Below, in pieces: positions 31,825 through 42,805 of a stretch of DNA of 64,000 bases (position 1 is the first letter of the stretch; every line of letters begins with the position of its first letter). The stretch lies in the NCBI GenBank assembly GCA_018417955.1, contig JACTVC010000001.1, forward strand, positions 3,410,001 to 3,474,000. The letters run 5' to 3'. Under the pieces are notes generated by a model. The model was not told the origin of the DNA. It saw nothing but the letters and a program-made list of their open reading frames with translations, and did no database searches. Both the position numbers and the translations under genes were made by a program. The stretch comes from Laccaria trichodermophora. Lineage: Eukaryota; Basidiomycota; Agaricomycetes; Agaricales; Hydnangiaceae.

Positions 31825-33797
31825 ATGAGCAATGATTATAAGGCCGCAAAAGAGGCCTTTGTGTCGGGAATGACGGGTTCCTCAATTACACATATAAACC
31901 TAGTGTCTTTGGTGGCTTTGGTCTGTCAATCAGTTCAATGAGCAATCCTACCTAACGTTCTACAGTAGTCCTCGGTATCACTCTACTCAGCCCTATGCAC
32001 ACGCCTTCCGACAAGCCGACGTATAAACTTCGGTCTTTCATGGGTCCTCCTTGTACTCCCTCTTCTTCTGTCGATGACGCTCTTCGCTGAACGACCAATC
32101 ATTCTCTCCCTATTCATCCTTATACCGACAGCTTTGCTCCTTTTCGTTCCACGTAGGGAGGGCGGCCCTTCTCTCCCCTCCAGCCAACCCGCGTCGCCAG
32201 CGGTTTCTGCTCCAAAGCAACCGTCGCGAACTTGGATAAGACCGCTGCCAGCCTTGACGACGTATAGAGCACACATGATGCTCATGACTATCCTTGCAAT
32301 CCTGGCCGTAGATTTTCCCGTGTTTCCCCGCTCCCTTGCAAAGTGTGAGACCTACGGCGTGTCTCTCGTATGTCTCTCAATCACCTTGCAGCTCAATTCA
32401 AAAGGCTAATAGTCCACAGATGGACCTTGGAGTTGGTTCTTTCGTTTTTTCCCAAGGAATAATCTCCGCAATACCTTTGATCAAAGACCCTTCGTACCTC
32501 ACTTCTTCACTCCCTTCCAAACTCTACAAGGTGACACGAAAGTCATTACCAGTCATTGTTCTCGGCCTTGTACGAGTCTTGTTGGTGAAAGGAACGGAAT
32601 ACCCGGTAAGCATCCAGCCACGAGTCACTTTTACACCTGGTTCTTATCATTGACTTTAGGAACATGAAACGGAGTACGGAAGGCATTGGAATTTCTTCAT
32701 CACTCTCGCCCTTCTTCCTATCCTACAAGTCTTGTTGCATCCCATGATGATATATCTCCCAGTGTCACTTTTGGGGGTGCTCATCGCAGTTGGTTAGTGC
32801 ATCTCAATAGATATCAACTTCCCTCCTAATCCCGTTCCTGCAGGACAGCAATCTGCTTTATCGCATTTTGGCCTCGAGTCCTACATTCTAACCGCACCAC
32901 GAACATCCATCATCAGCGCGAACAAAGAAGGTATCGTCTCCCTTCCAGGTAAGAAACATTTCTCATCCCTTGTTTTCGGTGGTTTTCTTATCCAAGCAAC
33001 AATCCTAGGTTATCTCGCCATCCACCTCCTCGGCCTTTCCGCCGGCACCCTTGTCCTCCCACCCTCGCCCTCATTCTTCCGAAGGCGGCAACAGGCCCTG
33101 GCGGACAAGTTGACCAAAAGACGGATCAGCGACGCTGGTTACAAGCATGACAAAGACTTCGACCTTGCAGGTCCTAGGCAGACGGGGAAGACGGCCACCG
33201 AGCTCTGCTCTTACAGTATTGTGTGGTGGAGCTTCTTGGGCCTCACAAAGCTAGTCAACTACAAAGGCCAATGGGGCGAGGTATCTAGGAGGATGGTGCG
33301 TTTTCCCTTCCCTCAATTGTTCATCGATTAACATGATATCTTTCAAGGTGAACCTCCCCTACATCCTTTGGGTCGCAGCTTTCAATACCTCCTTCCTCCT
33401 CCTGTACTTGGTAGTACTCGACATTTCATTCTTCCCTGGTCCAAAGCCAAAGAAGAAGAAAGAGCCGATATCAATGTCTGGCCCATACGTTCCTTCCTCC
33501 CAACAGCAGCCACCTGTAGATGAGGTGCTTGAGCAAGGCAACCCACCTCAACTTCTCGAGGCGATCAATAATCACGGACTGGTCCTCTTCCTCTTCGTGG
33601 GTCTCCTCTTGTTTTGATGTTGTATAGTCTGATGTGATGAATGGCGACAGGCCAATGTAATCACGGGTGCTATCAACTTGAAGGTGGAAACGATGTACGC
33701 CTCGGATACTTGGGCGATGTGTGTACTCGGCGGATATTCCCTCGTCGTTTGTGCTGTTGCGTGGGTTTGGAGTGCGAGAGAGAAGCGAAGGCCGTGA
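31825..33797 (+). CDS. GWT1: GPI-anchor inositol acyltransferase GWT1 (533 aa, 8 exons)
   Basis: Exons by eye are 31825-31920, 31969-32367, 32420-32605, 32660-32792, 32844-32948, 33009-33295, 33348-33596 and 33651-33797, totalling 534 codons. The protein begins [20 protein letters not shown] and contains [75 protein letters not shown] and [19 protein letters not shown], all hallmarks of the Gwt1/PIG-W family, with about 12 hydrophobic segments. The enzyme acylates inositol of GlcN-PI in the ER membrane. The family's usual length is about 480-530 aa. The first exon ends at VAL with donor GTCTGT; the acceptor CAGTAG|TCC avoids a stop. The gene appears intact. A 5' fragment copy lies at 14514-15046. 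Confidence 0.93.
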
Positions 33798-34361
33798 CGT
33801 TAGTATAAACATGTTAGTTTCTTTCTGATTCCTTTTCGCCAAGATTGCTGATGTGCAATGTGATCGCAGGTGTTTGGTAGAGAGTCCGCAGCCTATAATC
33901 GAAAATTTGTTTCATCTACTGCTAGGGTGCCCTTCGATGATCCTCCCTGATGCCCAAGCTTGTACAGTCCGTACTTCGAAGCCAAACGGCAAAGAGATGA
34001 ATGGTCAGACATTTTGGATTTGGCGTTCATCTCATCGAAGTCACTGTATGACGCTGACAGGTCTCCAACCTTCAATGCCGTCGAGGCACAGCTCAAATAG
34101 CTGAGGTATGCATAAGTGTAGACTGAACGGTACTGTACAAGTGGAGAACGGATTATGGACGAGTATAGTATGCAGATTGGGAGCTGGGGATAAAGAAAGA
34201 CTCTGCTCGGTAAACGACAAATAGCGCAAATATCAATACAATCAAGAATAATGAAATCAAGGAAGATACATAGGAAGAAGGGTGCAACACCATAAATTGC
34301 GGCATGGATAGGTCAAGAAATGGGTCTTCACTACAGAAACGCATTCAGGTCCGTGGGCTTA
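33798..34361. other. Convergent intergenic region, no supported gene
   Basis: It lies between the 3' ends of GWT1 and the CAF-1 subunit gene. Weak open frames on both strands have no recognisable content. Confidence 0.4.
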
Positions 34362-37236
34362 TCAATCCAAATCGCCAACCCTCGTCAACGCCACGCGCCT
34401 CTTCTTCTTCGGTGGCTCCTGGATCTTATCTTTTGCTTCTCCGTCGTCCTTGTCCAAAACCATGATGTCCCCTTGTTGGTGAAGACCACCCAAGGTCGAC
34501 GAAGACGACGAGAAGTCTAACGAATGTTCGCCTCCATCTACACTAGCAGTCGGCGTCAGAGGCGGCTCATGCCTCTTCCTTGACAAAGTCGGAGTGGTAT
34601 GGCTGCTCTCGCGCACAAAAGGCAGACCGATGGTGGTGGAAGAGGGCGTAGCTGCGGGCGTAACGACCGTAGAAGATGGGCCGGCTCCAGAGACGTTATG
34701 GTTGTTGTTGTGATGAGAAGAGGCAAAGGAGAGGGGAAGGGAGTGGTGCTGTGCAATGGATTGGAGTTGAAGTGCATGTTGTTGCTTTTGGTGTGAAGGA
34801 AGAATCTCGTCAAAGATGATGAGAGTGCAATATCCATCGCGAGAGGAGAGCATCAGGCATTGTCCGTCTGGTGACCTAAGTGAAGAGAGAGGTAGTCAGA
34901 TCGAGGGAAGTGATGAACAGAGGGGCGGATTACGCACCAAGTCATGTCAGTGAACTCGTCATAATGCAACTTTGTAAGCAAGCACACTGGACCAGCTTGT
35001 TGTGTATCATAGATTGCCACCGTGTCCATCGTAACCACTGCAAATAACATGCGATACGGCAAGGCGAACACAGAGCCTGTACGGACAGCTGGGCTTGTAA
35101 TGGGATTGGAATGAGCATGGCCTTGTGAAGAGGAGGGAACCGGGGTGGGCGGTTTGGAGGCAGCTGGGGTGGGCGGTCTCAAATCCATGGGAGAAAGCGC
35201 CGGTGACCCTCTGGGATAATGTTGGTGATGAGAGTTTTCATCTCCAGAAGTGGGGATGGCAAGACGGGGAGAAGGGGCCACGATGGATGAGGTCGAGGAT
35301 GTTGAATGGGTGTGGCCATGTGTTGGCGTTGTACGCTGATGGGTGGTCACCAAAGACGATGCGTGATACCTTGCAGTAGCGCTTCCTACAGTCGAAGCCG
35401 ATGGCTCAGACACAGTAAGGGGACCAACAACATCGACATCCACAACACCCTCCATTCCTTTCTCCAGAGCTGCAGTTTTAGTCTCATTTTCATGAGTACC
35501 TTCCGCACCCTCCACACCATGTCTTAGCTCATAAAGAATCGGAGAGAAACGGACTGCAACACTAGCTTTCTTGTGTCCCGGCAGCTGAGCAATGGGCGGT
35601 CGTGCAAAGTTGGCTCGGGAATAGATGTATACCGAGGATGCAGGGGAGGTCGCGGCTGCAGCCGCTGGGTTTGAAGTAGTAGTAAACTCCCCAGCGTTAG
35701 AAGGGCGACCTTTACGACCCCGTGCAGGGGTCGTATTATTATCATCTTTCGCGTGCTGCTTGGACTGTGACGGAATCACAGAGGGGTCTTCGAACTGGCC
35801 AGCGGGGGTAAGAAGGAGACCACCATCTGGGCTGAACGTCAAGCGTCTGAAGAAATTTGTGAAGCTCTCGTCGCCATAGAGTTTTACGGAAGCCCAAGAC
35901 GATGGCGAGGGGAGGCTGCGAATAGCAGGTAGGGGGGGCATGGGTGAAGGAGAACGACCATATCGCGTGAACGTTGATGGTGAACTGGGGGCATTGGACC
36001 CACTGAAAGACGACCTCCGCGAGGAAGGTTCAATGGGTGGTGGTGGAAACATGGAGGAGGGTGTACTTAGTACAGACATCGCTGGTGTCAGTGGAGCTTG
36101 ATCTTTGCTCAATGTCAACGAATCCTCCGAGTCTTTTGCAAAGTCTGCCACGGCGGATTCAGCGTCACTCGCTGTAGATTCCCTCCGAAACATCCGTGGT
36201 CGGCTGGTGCTGGGTGTACGAGAGTGCCTGTGTGGCATACGTGTGTTTTTACCAACAGCGTGGGCTTCAAAGGCGCCTTGTTTGGTAGAGATGCGGTAGA
36301 CGTGCATAGACCGGTCGCTGCTTTGGGTGGCAATGTATTCATTCAAAGGGTCCCATGCAACGCCTTGAACATAGTGAGAGTGCTCGACAATCTCGTGAAC
36401 ACATTTCCCTGTAGGTTTCGATGTAAGCATGTCAAACAAAGGGAAAAGTGACATACCATCCACAGCGGAAAAGACCCTTGCGACGTTGTCTGTGCTACCA
36501 GCAATGATGTACTCTCCAGTAGGGCTCCATGCCAAATCGTACACCTGCATGGTTGTGCAGCTAGCAAGACGCGTTACTTATCAAACCATTTCCCGACAGG
36601 TATCATTCTCACCGAAAAGTTGTTCTTGGTTTCCAGTATTCCTTTTCGTGTTGTAAATCCTCTGGGCTTAGGTCGCTCCCATAGGTGGTTGGTTGCGGGC
36701 TTGTAGAGGGCGCCCAAATGATGATCATGCCGTCTGGAAGTAACGCGTTAGGTATGACATTTCGCAAACAACGCTACCTACCATCACCAGCCGACGCGAT
36801 ATGTTCGCCTATAAATGAGTCCTAAGCACCTTTGTTGGCTAGAAAGACGCGATAGACGTACCATTTGGTGAGAATCGCACTACATTGACTGCTGCTGAAT
36901 GGCGACTCAGAGTCGCCAAGTACTCAACTCGCGGGGGCCTCGCTGGGTTTGACGCGGAGTCGTGTTCGACAACGCTCGGGGGTCGGATATGAGGGTGAAC
37001 CATCCATATCTACTCAGCCGCCTGGTTGTCAGGCGGGATCCCGCATAAAGTCCTTTGATGACACTCACCCGAACGTGGTTATCCTCCCCGCCTGTGGCTA
37101 AACGGTACGACTGACCCGCGTAGTTCTTCTCTTGACCTGGACCTGGACGCGCCTTCTTGAAAGAAATGGGCTGGAAGTCGCAGGTTGAAATAGGTTTGCT
37201 GTCGTGCCACCTGATTTCTAGAGTTCTGAAGCGCAT
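34362..37236 (-). CDS. Chromatin assembly factor 1 subunit B (p60/Cac2-like WD40 protein)
   Basis: The start at 37236 gives MRFRTLEIRWHDSKPISTCD, typical for CAF-1 p60/HIR-type beta-propellers. WD-like repeats follow: RLATGGEDNHVRV, then after introns YDLAWSPTGEYIIAGSTDNV, VQGVAWDPLNEYIATQSSDR, FFRRLTFSPDGGLLLTPAG, and SPDGQCLMLSSRDGYCTLI near the C-terminus. Long Ser/Pro-rich loops interrupt the propeller (about 35000-36150), as in fungal orthologues. The C-terminus ends in a basic PPKKKRR nuclear-localisation-like patch. The complex deposits H3-H4 during replication. Several introns lie in the 5' part (36560-36900) and one near 34860-34940. The frame appears intact. Confidence 0.85.
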
Positions 37237-37868
37237 GGTTGCTTATCAGCAATGTGGACGCGCTTGTAGAGGCCGAGGACGTGTATTCTAGGCGTTTTTG
37301 AGTTTGTTTTGTTAGCTAGTTGGGCGGCGAATGGCGATTGAAACAGGAAGCGATTATATGAAGTCGTTTGTGTCACGGTGATGAAGTTGAGGAGCGCATC
37401 ATCATCGCTTGTAATTTGTCAACACTGCCTAGCGATATTTCACAAATTCACAATTGCCTGGCTGCCTGGTTCCTATTCACTTCTCCACGACAAGCCCAAA
37501 AAATATAAAGACGGCATGTGGGCCCCAGATCGTCTCAAGCCAAAGCCATAACATCTTCTACCTCTCTAACCATTGATACGTGAAAGGAACGGAAGGAAGT
37601 CCAGTTCACACATCTTCCATCGTATCGGTGAATTTTGCGCTCAACATTGGAACCTACTCGTTTGAGTGAATTCGTCGCCAAGAGGTTTACACATTCCTGA
37701 AAGTGGAACATTTGATAGTGGACGCGGTGACGCAGTGCAGGCGTTGGCGTTCGTCGTGAAGACAGGTTCTTCTCGGGATCTTCCTTACTAACCTACTCCA
37801 TGCTAGCTGGTCGCTGAGTTACAGATTTGATTAAAGCACTGAGATATTCACTGGCAGCCTTTCGATCC
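37237..37868. other. Divergent intergenic region
   Basis: It lies between the CAF-1 subunit start and the small MGQSQS gene. No coding frame is supported. Confidence 0.4.
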
Positions 37869-38778
37869 ATGGGCCAGTCACAGTCGGTTTATATTAAAGA
37901 AGGTGAGTGTGATTCTGCCTATTTTTCTCTACCCCGCTGACAGGTTTCAGACACCATCTATAGACAAATCCGTTAAAGACTGGCACCCATCCCACCAAGA
38001 AAGACGTAAGCAAGTACAATAATGGGTATTTGATCTCTATAAACCAAACACTGAGGAAGTGACAATGGGCCAGCGACCCCATAAGAGATTGTGCGGTCGT
38101 GGTGGTGGACGATGGTTAGTAAATTGCAACTATTCGTTCTGGCCAATTTCAGCCTTTACATACAAAGGAGCAGGGTTTACCTTTTTGAAGAAGAAGAATA
38201 TCAGGACAGTATGTTTCTTCATTTTACTCTATGTCCTGTCAAAGTTTTTACTCAGGACTCTACCACGGAAGTAAAATTTGTTTTCCCTGCGGCTCCAAGA
38301 AAGAATTTCGAAAAGTATCCAGATTTTAACGGGCGACCTATCACGCGCCGTCCGCTCGTTCACCTTTCAAACTTCAACGCGGAACAAGGCCCAATCGATA
38401 TCGTGTATGTTTTATTTTTTGTACACATCCTTGATATTTTGGGCATTGGTAGATCGACGGTAAGTTGGAAAAACTGAGCCTATGGCTCCACTTATGATTT
38501 TTTCCATGGCGAGAAATCTATGCATTCAACCTGATTTTCTCCACTAGGCAGGCAAATTTATTTCTGGTCCATGTTCGCGCTGGGCATTCTGTTGCTTCTT
38601 CGACTTCTTCCATGGCCATGGCAAAAAAGGCTTCAATCGACCTGCCGATTGTCCTGGACCGTTACTTGCTTGCTTTGGCGGAGGGCCCGCGAGTATATTG
38701 TTACCTGTGTTTTTCGGGCATGACACTCAGAACTTATCTATGCAGCAAATGAAATATAATCACTTTGGTTTACGTTGA
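37869..38778 (+). CDS. Small protein of unknown function with a possible N-myristoylation signal
   Basis: A consistent splice path exists: 37869-37902, 37964-38005 and 38060-38114, then exons around 38153-38408, a short ATCGACG exon near 38455-38460, and a last exon at 38549-38778. Exact middle exon limits are uncertain. The N-terminus MGQSQSVYIKEDKSVKDWHP has Gly2 and Ser6, the minimal myristoylation pattern. A basic Gly/Arg patch (RPHKRLCGRGGGR) and an acidic VYLFEEEEYQD part follow. The C-terminal exon stays open 76 codons, with Cys, Phe and Gly clusters (WAFCCFFDFFHGHGKK, LLACFGGGPASILLPVFFGH). I recognise no family. Confidence 0.5.
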
Positions 38779-39043
38779 GGGGAACACGTGTAGAAAGATG
38801 GTATTGCTCTGATAGGCAAATATCTATTCAAGTGTGTTCTAGAGAACTAGGTAGGAATTTGGACTTGCCTTGCGCCATATTGAGTGCATCTTCGGGGAAC
38901 CACTGATCAGACTCCGCCGCATCTGGATGGCCTTCCTCTACATCGATTTCAATTCAATTTCAAACTTGAGGATGTAGGCAAACGACGCCTGATACCTGGC
39001 AAGGGTTCTGTACGGTGTTAGCGCACAGCTGGAGTTGGATTTT
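38779..39043. other. Intergenic DNA between convergent genes
   Basis: It lies between the ends of the MGQSQS gene and the Asn-rich gene. No frame is supported. Confidence 0.4.
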
Positions 39044-39379
39044 TCAAAGCCATTCACCAAGATCTCCTTCGCCCGTGGAATTCGAAGCATACGTCTCGTT
39101 GTAATTATTCACGACTTCCGCGTCTGTATTCGTCGTTGTGTCTGGGAAGCGAAAAGAGTATTAATGGAACAGGATGTATTCCAATTGAAATGCTGTAATA
39201 CTGGTGCTGAAATTATTTCCTACAGTGTTATTATTATGCGAATTGGTCGTATGAGTGTGGCTGTTATTGCAATTGGCGGTAATCCGAGTCTTGATGCCTT
39301 GGTAATTGTTGATGGTCTGATGCCCAGGCCCAATCAGGTTATACTGGATACTTCCAGCACCAGCGGAGATGAGTGACAT
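39044..39379 (-). CDS. Asn/Thr-rich small protein (about 91 aa, 2 exons)
   Basis: Exon 1 is 39379-39202 and exon 2 is 39141-39044, with a 60-nt GT-AG intron, total 92 codons. The N-terminus MSLISAGAGSIQYNLIGPGH leads into QTINNYQG, then long Asn/Thr/His runs (NCNNSHTHTTNSHNNNT) and a defined end (STGEGDLGEWL). Composition is prion-like, rich in Asn, Thr and Ser with almost no charge until the end. The first 25 residues resemble an exon of the gene at 47231-49932 (GGTQYNAVLGGHQSIYNI). It is transcribed away from the paralogue of that gene starting at 39547, so the two share a roughly 170-bp divergent promoter. Function unknown; an amyloid-type signalling role is only a hypothesis. Confidence 0.6.
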
Positions 39380-39546
39380 TTTCAATGGTTATGAAGGGAG
39401 GTTGTGGTGATAAGTATGATTGTAATCTAGAAACACTGCGCTTCGTCTGTCAGGACTCAGTACTCAGATCCAATGTCAGATCCGTCCGGTGATTTCCATA
39501 AGGCACGTGGGCTGTTCGGCTGTGCCAAATGCGGAACCTATCGATG

Positions 39547-42013
39547 AATGTCCGACAGCTCAGCACTAGATACTGACCCTCCCATCCTCATTTTACATAA
39601 ATCAAAATACCCGGAGCTTAAACCTGGAACGGTGACAAAAACTTTCCTTTTTAACAATATCATTGTCAATTATCGTCTGCAGAAAGTCGAGAATAATGGA
39701 AACCGAGGCACCTCTTGTGCGCCCTCTGCCAGTGAGTTTCTGTTATTTCATGATTTAGCTGCCTAATTCCAGCGCAAGGCGAGTGGTTCTCAAAGGGTAG
39801 GCCTCAACTCATGCCCTGTGTTTCGTAGTGGTTGAAGTCCTGAATGCACTTTCAGCAACGCAGAAAAAGCGGATCTTACCTATTGCCCCCCGGGAGTTTA
39901 GAGTACCGCGTTCTCGTTGGAACGATCCCCATGGCGAGGTGGCGGGCGCAATGTTTCTACGCATACATGCACTCATTGTCGTTGTTAGGTCGCACTTTCT
40001 ACAAGCCTCTAAGAATCCATTGTGGAGCAGAGTCGCATCACTTGGGGAGCCAGGAGAGCCGGGCAAATATGATCTATGGCAGAAGCCAGACAGGGTGTGC
40101 CAACCGATTCCGCTATAAACTACTGCAGACCATTCTCACTGAATTTTGACAGGTCTTTTCATCACTTGCCCGTGAGATTTATGTGAGATCGATGCTTCCA
40201 ACAAGAAATGGCTTGCCGATGTGGATGCCTGAAACATACGATGACGGACTTGATGGTGGTGCAAACGGTGTTACGATTGGCGACGTCGGACTTCTCACAG
40301 AGGACTGCTTTTTCAATGTTTTGTTCAATGTCTGCCATCCAACGACCGATGATCTAAACACTCACTTTCAACTGCCTCATGCATTTGAGCCACTACAGCT
40401 GGATGATAACGACGTTGAAATAACTCCTCTATACTTCGAGGAGGGGGCTATTGTTACCAGCGCTGGGGTTGATGTTCATTGCACTGAAGATGACTCACAG
40501 CATGTCCTTTCTTTCCCTACATCGAACATTTTCCCTGACAACCCATTCAAGTTGCCACCCCAAGTTTGAAATAGCCTATCGCGAACCGGAGGGGGCTGCA
40601 CTGTTCCTCGAAGCAGGCGCAACCAGGCATGAGGTTGTAAATCATGCCAAATTCAGGTCCTTCTTGGTCAAACATGCTCTGTCCTTGCACGATTATGCGG
40701 TACGGCAACGTGGCGAAGAATTTGACAGCGGCCAGCTGATGGTTGTAACTGGGTGTGATAAGACCACCCATTTCGCGTCAACAGTCTTTTCGGATGGAAC
40801 GAACGACTACGCCACAACGTTAACGTTGCCAGGAGAAGAACCATCCCTCCCTGTGACAGCAAACCATGCTAAAGTCTATGGGACGACCCTTACCTCTAGC
40901 CGCCATAGGTCTTTCCCCTCCGAAACACCTAATCAGACCGTCTTTCTTCGGGGCTTCAAAATCTGTCTTCGTCAGGAGTTTTGGGATGGCCGCTATGAGA
41001 ATGTCGAGCCGCGTCGGTTTCTTTCATCCCATTTCCCTCGCCGAAGGCGGCCTTTGCTCAACAGAGAACGAGGTAAGATCGAAGAAGGGAATAGACCAGA
41101 GCGGAGGCGGGTACGCAGAATCGGTTCATGAATATTCCGCATTGACAAACTATCTTATCTGGTAGCCGTTTGATCCATCCGAAGCAATCGGTCGCATCGT
41201 AGTGAAGAAAGCAAGCGATTCTTGAATGCAGGTATATATATCTTACTGAACTCGTTGCAGACCCCCAATGTCGACATATCGATTGTTCATGTCAATGATT
41301 GGCATCCCATCATGAAAGACGTAAGCCATGTTTAAGGCCATGTTTCGCCAAGCTGACTTGAATAGGGCAATGATGCGGTTTTTTCACAGGACAAGCTTTG
41401 GAAGACATTGATGAAGGTGTATACTGTCGTGATTGAGGATGGTAGGAAAACAGTAGTGGCAGGATCTGGTGTGTTCGTTGCTCACCCTACACTAGGAGTC
41501 GCCTACTTGCAGAAAAGGGAATCTACGGTGAGTTCAATCTACTCATTCCCGCTGCAGCTGCCAGCTTATCGGAGGATGCTCACCAGCGGTTGTCAAGAGC
41601 TGAAGCGCTCCTTTCTGGTCCCAAGAAAGCACTCAAGCAAATAAAAATAAAATATACCACCCCAGGTGTCCGGTCCGTCGGTGTCAAAAGCGCTAAATGA
41701 TCACTTTCTAGGTTTCTTTGAGAAATTTGGGAATGCTGCATGGTGGAAAATGGGTGTCAATGTGATCACGGAAACTCCGCTCCCTCCTGGCCGCTTCGCT
41801 GGCAGGATTGTTGCTGAGGCTGTTCACTTTGACCGTCCAAAGTGCTTCACCTTCCAATTGCTATCCGACCTACGTGTCCAAAACAAAGCTCACATACCCA
41901 CATTCCTTCTTCACCCACCCTATCCCTTCTTCCCCCTATGTCCCAGAGACACCAGAATCCTGGGATTCTTCCGACCAATCAATGAAAATGGGATGATACA
42001 AGTTTCTATATAG
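39547..42013 (+). CDS. Agaricomycete GYPL/IGDVG family protein, gene A
   Basis: Pieces join in frame from MSDSSALDTDPPILILHKSK (39547) through WFSKVVEVLNALSATQKKRI (from about 39760), then EIYVRSMLPTRNGLPMWMPE and GVTIGDVGLLTEDCFFNVLF near 40185-40325. A conserved middle follows (EGAALFLEAGATRHEVVNHA, LMVVTGCDKTTHFAST), then VDISIVHVNDWHPIMKD at about 41275 and VVIEDGRKTV at 41430. The order matches gene B and a large Agaricomycete family that I know only as hypothetical proteins. A frame change near 40505-40565 needs an intron I could not place confidently, so damage is possible. The 3' end is uncertain; the frame to 42013 (GNAAWWKMGVNVITETPLPP) may be an added C-terminal domain. Confidence 0.6.
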
Positions 42014-42100
42014 AGTCATTCAAAAATATGTAATTTCTCCATTCCTCGAGATCTAAGTAGTTTCAAATACAAGAATACATGTATAGAACAATTCCAGAGT

Positions 42101-42240
42101 CTAAACCTTTTGCCTCTCCACCACGTTGAAGTGTATAGGTTCTGGTGAAAACGGCCCCAGCTCAATGAGAGTATATCCATATGTTCCGTCATCGCTCCAA
42201 CCGCGATGTCCGATGAGTCGACGTTTCGACCAAGCTCCAG
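42101..42240 (-). pseudogene. C-terminal gene fragment, family not named
   Basis: Reading downwards, the frame gives KRRLIGHRGWSDDGTYGYTL, then IELGPFSPEPIHFNVVERQK, and stops at 42101. It looks like a well-formed protein end, but upstream sequence gives no continuing exon. Probably a relic. Confidence 0.35.
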
Positions 42241-42805
42241 GTCACAAATGATCGTTTTCTACCGTTTATGTAAGTACCGCCGATTCTAGCTCCCAATCCA
42301 CAAAGTTAGGACATTTTCTCCTAGTTTCAGCCTCTTTTATAAGTCTAAGACTAAATACATTTGTTGATTATTATTGGAAGCTGAAAGGTTGCTGAAAGGC
42401 CTGACACAATTCCTGAAAACACATCAAACTTGGTGTTTACAAAACTTCTGGGGCAAGGAAAGGATGGCAGGATTCAATAAGAGTCAGGTAGCCATACACC
42501 AGAGCATTGTATCTATTGTTTTCCTAAGAGGTGTTGTATCAGTGACTAGTGACTGCACTTCGTAGCTAGACTGAAACGCGATACGAACACTCCTTCAAAA
42601 TCTACAGCATCTACAGAGCATGGTTGCTAACTAAACAAACAAAACAGAGTCCCAAAGTATTACATAGATGGTCTTACAAGTTTTAGTTTTGTGTTCGAAC
42701 ATTGCTCCGAATCTCATCGTCGTACAACATATAAATACTTGAGTTTCTCTTTGACCAACAACTAACGCAGTCTCAACAACAAAAGGTTGAGCGAGGCCTA
42801 GAATC
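42241..42805. other. Intergenic DNA, nothing supported
   Basis: AT-rich, with no convincing coding frame, before the end of the hexokinase gene. Confidence 0.4.
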
